DNA of 64,000 bases from Georgenia sp. TF02-10 (GTDB taxonomy: Bacteria; Actinomycetota; Actinomycetes; Actinomycetales; Actinomycetaceae). The notes beneath the pieces were generated by a model that was given only the letters and a program-made list of their open reading frames with translations, had not been told where the DNA came from and made no database searches. A program made the translations under genes and the position numbers. The first letter of the stretch is position 1, and every line of letters starts with the position of its first letter. The DNA is taken from the NCBI RefSeq assembly GCF_022759505.1, contig NZ_CP094289.1:1-64000 (forward strand), written 5' to 3'. Of the stretch, positions 59,805-64,000 are shown piece by piece.

Positions 59805-60529
59805 CCGCTGCCACCCAGCCAGCCACCAGCCAGCCCGGCACCCCCCGGGAGATCGGCACCGTCTACGTCACCGGGGGCGCCTCCGGCCTGGGGGCCGCCG
59901 TCGTCGCGGCGGTGGCCGCGGCCGGCGGGACCCCGGCGATCCTGGACCGGGCCCGGCCGGCCGACGGCGTCGCCTTCGCCGCCGCCGACCTGGCGGACGC
60001 GACGGCGGCCGAGCGGGCGGTGGCGGACCTGGTCGACCAGGTCGGGCCGCCGTCGGCGGTGGTGACCGCCGCCGGGACCGACGCGTGCGGGCCGCTGCTG
60101 GAGATCGAGCCGGCCGCCTGGGAGCGGGTGGTCCGGGTCAACCTCTTCGGCACGGTCGCGGTGGTGCGGGCCTGCCTGCCGCACCTGGAGGCCGTGCGCG
60201 GGACGGTGGTGACCGTCTCCTCCACCCTGGGCCTGCGCGGCGCGGACGCCGCCACCGCCTACTCGGCGTCGAAGTTCGCGGTGCGGGGCTTCTCCCAGGC
60301 GCTCGCCGCGGAGTACGCCGGCCGGGTCGGGGTGACCTGCCTGGTGCCCGGCGGGATGCGGACGGCGTTCTTCGACGGGCGGGACGAGCGGTTCCGGCCG
60401 GCGCCGGACCAGGACCTCAACGACCCCGCCAACACCGCGGGCGCCGTCCTCACCGCGCTGCGGCAGCCGGTCGGCTGCGAGATCCGGGAGATGCTGGTGA
60501 TGGCGTCGGGCGAGACGTCCTGGCCCTGA
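59801..60529 (+). CDS. Short-chain dehydrogenase at the end of the heptose operon
   Basis: 242 aa classical SDR: VYVTGGASGLGAAVV, VTVSSTLGLRGADAATAYSASKFAVRGF with the YxxxK pair, then CLVPGGMRTAFFDGRDERF. It is not the extended SDR form used by HldD, so it is more likely a ketoreductase modifying another sugar or lipid. ATG overlaps the hldE stop (ATGA). Last gene; terminator-like palindromes follow at 60697-60753. Confidence 0.9.
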   Translation: MTAATQPATSQPGTPREIGTVYVTGGASGLGAAVVAAVAAAGGTPAILDRARPADGVAFAAADLADATAAERAVADLVDQVGPPSAVVTAAGTDACGPLLEIEPAAWERVVRVNLFGTVAVVRACLPHLEAVRGTVVTVSSTLGLRGADAATAYSASKFAVRGFSQALAAEYAGRVGVTCLVPGGMRTAFFDGRDERFRPAPDQDLNDPANTAGAVLTALRQPVGCEIREMLVMASGETSWP

Positions 60530-60609
60530 CGGCGCCGGGCCGGGCGGACCGCTGCCGGGCGGCCGCCGCCTGGCCCTGATCCGGCTGGATCGGCGGCCGC
60601 CCACCGGCC

Positions 60610-60687
60610 GGCCACCGCCCGGCGGAGAACGGGTTGCCGCCGCCGGGTGGCCACGGCCCGGCGAAGAACGGGCCGCCGCCGGACCCC
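60610..60687. repeat. Two-copy 39-bp direct repeat between convergent genes
   Basis: Units starting GGCCACCGCCCGGCGGAGAA (60610) and GGCCACGGCCCGGCGAAGAA (60649) continue with CGGG(TT/CC)GCCGCCG. Non-coding. Confidence 0.75.
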
Positions 60688-60696
60688 GGACCACGA

Positions 60697-60753
60697 TCGC
60701 CTCCGGAGGCGAAAACGTGCGAGATCGGCACGCGATCGCCTCCGGAGGCGATC
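60697..60753. terminator. Twin perfect palindromes, likely bidirectional terminator
   Basis: The 16-bp palindrome TCGCCTCCGGAGGCGA occurs at 60697-60712 and 60736-60751 (the second extends to 20 bp, 60734-60753). On the minus strand the first is preceded by TTTT. It lies between the convergent SDR and MFS genes, so it can stop both transcripts; an operator role is less likely. Confidence 0.65.
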
Positions 60754-60790
60754 CTGGTCATCCGGTAGGCCCCGGTCAGCTGGGCCCCGG

Positions 60791-62497
60791 TCAGCTGGCG
60801 GTGGCCCGCCGCAGCGTCACGAACGACACCACCGCCGCGGCGACCGCCACCACCGCGCCGACGGCCGCGACGTGCTGCGTCCCGACGTCGAACGCCTGCC
60901 GGGCCGAGGCCAGCAGCGCCTCGGCCGTCCCCGGCCCGAGCGACCCGGCGGCCTCCACCGCGCCGCCGAGCGTCTGGCCGGCTGCGCCGCGCTGCTCGGG
61001 GCTCAGCGCGGCGGGCAGCACCACGTTCGCCCGGTAGGCGGCGTTCAGCACGCTGCCGAGCAGCGCCACGCCGAGGGTGGTGCCGAGCTCGTACGCCGTC
61101 TCCGAGATGGCCGAGGCGGCCCCGGCCTTCTGCGGCGGGACGGCGGTGGTGATCTGGTCGTTGGTCAGCGTCTCCGCCAGCCCCGCGCCGGCGCCCAGCA
61201 CGGCAAAGGCCACGGCCACGGTGGCGGCGGTCGGCACCTCGCCGACCAGCGTGGCGACGGCGTAACCGCCGGCGGCGAGCAGGAAGCTGCCGCCGATGAG
61301 CGTGGCGGGCCGCACGTACCGCACCAGCCGCACGGCCAGCAGGCCCGCGGCGGCCGACGCCGCCAGCCCGGGCACGAGCACCAGGCCGGCGTCCATCGGG
61401 CTGAGCCCGGCGACGAGCTGGAGGAACTGGGACATCACCACGAGGAACCCGGAGAAGCCGAGCACCGAGAGCAGGTTGGCCGCCACCGCGCCGGAGAAGG
61501 TGGGCCGGCGGAACAGGCCGACGTCGAGCATCGGCACGGCCAGCCGCCGCTGCCGGCGGACGAAGGCCCACCCGGCGACCAGGCCGACCCCGGCGCCGGC
61601 CAGCGTGGCCGGGGTGGGGCCGTGCTCGCCGACGGCGATCACGGCGTGCACCAGCGGGAGCATGGTGGCCAGCGACAGCACGATGCTCACCGGGTCCAGC
61701 GGCCCGGGCTGGGGGTCGCGGGACTCCGGGACGAGCCAGCGGGCCAGCGGCAGCAGGAGCAGCAGCACCGGCACATTGAGCAGGAACACCGACCCCCACC
61801 AGAAGTGGGTGAGCAGCACGCCGCCGACGATCGGGCCGAGGGCGGCGCCGCCGGCGAACCCGGCGGACCAGATCGCGATCGCCAGCCGGCGCTGCCCGCG
61901 GTCGAGGAAGACGTTGCGCAGCAGCGACAGCGTCGAGGGCATCAGGGTCGCGCCGAAGACACCGAGCAGGGCGCGCGCGGCGACCAGCATGGCGGGGCTG
62001 GTGGACCAGGCGGCGACGGCGGACACCAGCGCGAAGCCGGTGGCGCCGATGAGCAGCAGCCGGCGGCGCCCGACCCGGTCCCCCAGCGCGCCCATCGGGA
62101 CGAGCAGGCCGGCGAGCGTGAGCGGGTAGGCGTCGACGATCCACAGCAGCTGGCTGGCGCTCGGGCCCAGGGCGGAGGCGATGGCCGGCAGCGCGAAGCT
62201 GAGCACGGTGTTGTCCACGGAGATGAGCAGCACCGGCAGCATCAGCACGGCGAGCACCGCCCACGGGCGGGTGGGCCGGGCGGCGGTGCCGGGGCGCGTG
62301 CGGCCGACGGCGCCGGGGCGGGTGGGCCGGCCGGCGGTGTCGGGGCGCGTGCGGCCGACGGCGCCCGGGCGCGCCTGGTCGCCGCGGCGGCGGTCGGCGC
62401 GGTGGGAGCGGCCGGGGCGGGGGCCGCGGGCGGCGCGGTCGGGGTCGCCGTCGTGCGGGCGGGGTGGACGGACGGCCGTCTCGGCGGGCGTGGGCAT
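60791..62497 (-). CDS. MFS drug exporter, DHA2 family (14 helices)
   Basis: 568 aa. Repetitive N-terminus (RPGAVGRTRPDTAGRPT duplicated, about 43-76), then LISVDNTVLSFALPAIASAL (motif D1), GALGDRVGRRRLLLIGATGFA (motif A) and TLMPSTLSLLRNVF, ARALLGVFGATLMPS, GPIVGGVLLTHFWWGSVFLLNVP (motif C-like). Typical proton-driven multidrug exporter, EmrB/QacA branch. Divergent from a TetR gene with a palindromic operator between them. Start ATG 62497. Confidence 0.93.
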   Translation of the reverse strand: MPTPAETAVRPPRPHDGDPDRAARGPRPGRSHRADRRRGDQARPGAVGRTRPDTAGRPTRPGAVGRTRPGTAARPTRPWAVLAVLMLPVLLISVDNTVLSFALPAIASALGPSASQLLWIVDAYPLTLAGLLVPMGALGDRVGRRRLLLIGATGFALVSAVAAWSTSPAMLVAARALLGVFGATLMPSTLSLLRNVFLDRGQRRLAIAIWSAGFAGGAALGPIVGGVLLTHFWWGSVFLLNVPVLLLLLPLARWLVPESRDPQPGPLDPVSIVLSLATMLPLVHAVIAVGEHGPTPATLAGAGVGLVAGWAFVRRQRRLAVPMLDVGLFRRPTFSGAVAANLLSVLGFSGFLVVMSQFLQLVAGLSPMDAGLVLVPGLAASAAAGLLAVRLVRYVRPATLIGGSFLLAAGGYAVATLVGEVPTAATVAVAFAVLGAGAGLAETLTNDQITTAVPPQKAGAASAISETAYELGTTLGVALLGSVLNAAYRANVVLPAALSPEQRGAAGQTLGGAVEAAGSLGPGTAEALLASARQAFDVGTQHVAAVGAVVAVAAAVVSFVTLRRATAS

Positions 62498-62522
62498 GGC
62501 AGGACCTCGGGATCGATCGAAC

Positions 62523-62542
62523 TGTACCGGCTGGACGGTACA
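62523..62542. promoter_or_regulatory. TetR operator between MFS and TetR genes
   Basis: TGTACCG-GCTGGA-CGGTACA, exact 7-bp arms. The minus-strand box TACAGT (62521-62526) for the MFS gene overlaps its left arm. On the other side TACGGT (62571-62576) ends 7 nt before the TetR ATG 62584. Confidence 0.8.
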
Positions 62543-62583
62543 CCAACGCGGAGCGCAACACCGCTCCGGGTACGGTCATTCCC

Positions 62584-63099
62584 ATGTCGGCGACGCGCGA
62601 CCGGATCCTCGACGCCTTCGAGTCCCTGCTCATCAGCCAGGGTCCGCGCGCCGCCACGCTCGGCGCCGTCGCCGCCGCCGCCGGGGTGTCCAAGGGCGGG
62701 CTGCTCTACCACTTCCCCAGCAAGGCGGCGCTCGCCGAGGGCCAGCGCGCCCGGCTCGCCGCGCTCGGGTCGGCGGACGTGGCCGCCATGCGCGCCGCGC
62801 CGGAGGGCGCGACGGCGGCCTACCTGCGCGGGTCGATGGAGTCCGGCAGCCCGCTGGACCGGGCGATCGTCGCGGCCGTGCGGCTGTCCGAGGAGCCCGG
62901 GGAGGCGACGGCGGTGCTGGACGAGCTGCGCACCGGCTGGTACGACGCGCTGCTGGAGGAGCTCGGCGACCCGGCGCTCGCGCACGTCGTCCAGCTGATC
63001 GGGGACGGGATGTACTACAACGCCGTCACCGGCATCCGGGACGACACCGCGCTCGCCGACGCCCACACCGTGCTGGCCCGGCTCCGGCCCGGCGCCTGA
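62584..63099 (+). CDS. TetR-family repressor of the MFS exporter
   Basis: 171 aa. ATRDRILDAFESLLISQGPRAATLGAVAAAAGVSKGGLLYHFPSKAALAEG is the TetR HTH; the C-terminal part (YDALLEELGDPALAHVVQLIGDGMYYNAVTG) forms the ligand domain. Divergently oriented to the exporter, with the palindrome at 62523-62542 between them, the standard local-repressor arrangement. Leaderless start (TACGGT-N7-ATG). Confidence 0.94.
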   Translation: MSATRDRILDAFESLLISQGPRAATLGAVAAAAGVSKGGLLYHFPSKAALAEGQRARLAALGSADVAAMRAAPEGATAAYLRGSMESGSPLDRAIVAAVRLSEEPGEATAVLDELRTGWYDALLEELGDPALAHVVQLIGDGMYYNAVTGIRDDTALADAHTVLARLRPGA

Positions 63100-63134
63100 C
63101 GCTGGCCGCGGCGGGCTGCCACCATGGGCGCACC

Positions 63135-63740
63135 ATGATCCGCCTGCTGCTCGCCGACGACGAGACCCTCATCCGCGACGCCCTCGCCGGCCTGCTCGGG
63201 CTGGAGGAGGACCTCGCAGTGGTGGCCACCGCCGCCTCCGGGCCCGAGGCGGTGGCCGCCGCCCGCAAGCACGTCCCCGACGTCGCCGTGCTGGACCTGC
63301 AGATGCCCGGCCTGGACGGGATCGCCGTCGCCGAGCAGCTCGCCGCCCAGGTGCCCGGCTGCCGCAGCGTCATCGTCACCAGCCACGGCCGTCCCGGGTA
63401 CCTGAAGAAGGCGCTGGCGGCCGGCGTCGCCGCCTTCCTGCCCAAGACCGTCTCGGCGCGGGTGCTGGCCGACGTCGTCCGCCAGGTGCACGCGGGCGGC
63501 CGGTACGTCGACCCCGAGCTGGCCGCCGCCGCGATCAGCGCCGGGGACTCGCCGCTGACCCCGCGGGAGTCCGACGTCCTCGAGCTCGCCGCCGAGGGCG
63601 CGCCGATCGAGGAGATCGCCCAGCGCGCCCACCTCTCCGCCGGCACGGTGCGCAACTACCTCTCCGCCGCAGCCGCGAAGCTCGGCGCCGCCAACCGGCA
63701 CGAGGCGGTCCACGTCGCCCGCCGGCACGGCTGGATCTGA
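63135..63740 (+). CDS. NarL/FixJ-type response regulator
   Basis: 201 aa. Receiver with D8-D9 (LLADDE), phosphoacceptor D54 (VAVLDLQMPGLDG), T/S and K104-like (FLPKTVSA); C-terminal LuxR HTH LTPRESDVLELAAEGAPIEEIAQRAHLSAGTVRNYLSAAAAKL. DesR-like length. No histidine kinase gene lies upstream or immediately downstream, so it is an orphan within this window. 35 bp after the TetR gene and possibly co-transcribed. Confidence 0.94.
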   Translation: MIRLLLADDETLIRDALAGLLGLEEDLAVVATAASGPEAVAAARKHVPDVAVLDLQMPGLDGIAVAEQLAAQVPGCRSVIVTSHGRPGYLKKALAAGVAAFLPKTVSARVLADVVRQVHAGGRYVDPELAAAAISAGDSPLTPRESDVLELAAEGAPIEEIAQRAHLSAGTVRNYLSAAAAKLGAANRHEAVHVARRHGWI

Positions 63741-63841
63741 CCGGCGCGCCGGGAGCGGCCGGGGCCGGCCGGCGCAGGCCACCGCCACCGCCCCGGTCGG
63801 CCGGTGCTGGCGCCGGCCGCCCGCCGCCTAGGCTCCTGCCC

Positions 63842-64000
63842 ATGGGACAGATCGGTGCGCACGTCCGTGACGAGGACCCGGTGGCGGCCGGGCGGGAGGT
63901 GGGCGCGGAGATCGTGCAGTTCTTCCTCGCCAACCCGCAGGGCTGGAAGAAGCCGCAGCCGCGCCCGGACGCGGCCGAGGTGGTCGCCTCCGGGCTGGGC
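63842..64000 (+). CDS. nfo: Endonuclease IV (partial, runs off the window)
   Basis: First 53 codons only. MGQIGAHVRDEDPVAAGREVGAEIVQFFLANPQGWKKPQPRPDA matches the first strand and metal-site beginning of the apurinic endonuclease family (IGAHV, VQFFL-NPQGWK). It cleaves at abasic sites in base-excision repair. TAGGCT (63829-63834) ends 7 nt before the ATG, leaderless. The remaining part lies outside. Confidence 0.85.
   Translation, partial: MGQIGAHVRDEDPVAAGREVGAEIVQFFLANPQGWKKPQPRPDAAEVVASGLG

Noticed and set aside
59801-60529. SDR as HldD (ADP-heptose 6-epimerase)
   Set aside because: Short classical SDR with YSASK and VTGGASGLG, not the extended SDR architecture of HldD.

Overview
The window is very GC-rich chromosomal DNA from a high-GC Gram-positive bacterium (Actinomycetota, probably a Micrococcales-type actinobacterium). 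Evidence: codon third positions are almost all G or C, GTG starts are common, neighbouring genes often overlap by ATGA/GTGA/TGATG, many starts lie 6-8 nt after a TANNNT box as in leaderless actinobacterial transcripts, and the gene content fits (CsoR copper control, DUF488, DUF6098, DUF3618, an srs-type phenolic lipid cluster). I see no rRNA, tRNA, CRISPR array, transposase or convincing prophage.

Layout. 0.1-5.8 kb: orphan ribbon-helix-helix antitoxin, a 578-aa protein with a YezG-like end, then the copper module csoR-copZ-copA behind a CsoR operator. 5.8-7.7 kb: HAD phosphatase and CPBP membrane protease. 7.8-10.1 kb: a low-GC islet in which a leaderless 51-aa cysteine peptide, a DsbA/FrnE-like oxidoreductase and a TetR regulator form a tight operon, flanked on both sides by decayed copies of the same antitoxin-like gene. 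10.2-18.6 kb: kinase/LPG-synthase-like membrane fusion, DUF2079 protein, CopC-like protein, gluconokinase, phosphoglycerate mutase, membrane protein/XRE pair, DUF488. 18.7-26.1 kb: divergent glycine-betaine-type (opu) ABC transporter, PepSY-like lipoprotein and methionine ABC transporter metNIQ. 26.5-32.2 kb: methyltransferase, ArsR/RibD-like/AHSA1 operon, aminotransferase and a three-gene envelope-stress operon. 32.6-41.4 kb: Rieske-FAD oxidoreductase, DUF255 thioredoxin protein, ADH/SDR pair, small conserved proteins and a cupin. 41.8-47.2 kb: a lipid/quinone cluster (UbiA, type III PKS, ICMT-type methyltransferase, flavoprotein) with an aldehyde dehydrogenase upstream. 47.4-51.6 kb: tandem repeats, a perfect 36-bp hairpin, cold-shock protein, orphan antitoxin with truncated vapC, CinA-type protein, PEP-hydrolase-like/Tm-1-like pair. 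51.9-60.5 kb: acetyltransferase, a long non-coding stretch, and a seven-gene heptose/glycan operon (gmhB, GT9, two glycosyltransferases, gmhA, hldE, SDR) preceded by a leader peptide and two palindromes. 60.8-64 kb: MFS exporter/TetR pair with operator, orphan response regulator and the start of endonuclease IV.

How the parts work together: the clearest units are copper homeostasis (sensor, chaperone, exporter, plus distant CopC), two nutrient/osmolyte importers, ADP-heptose synthesis and transfer, and phenolic lipid synthesis and tailoring. The least explained items are the cysteine peptide-DsbA-TetR operon, the prenyltransferase-extended phenolic lipid cluster, the heptose operon without an HldD-like epimerase, and several repeat/hairpin elements. 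GC-rich minisatellite-like repeats occur both between genes and as in-frame linkers inside many proteins.
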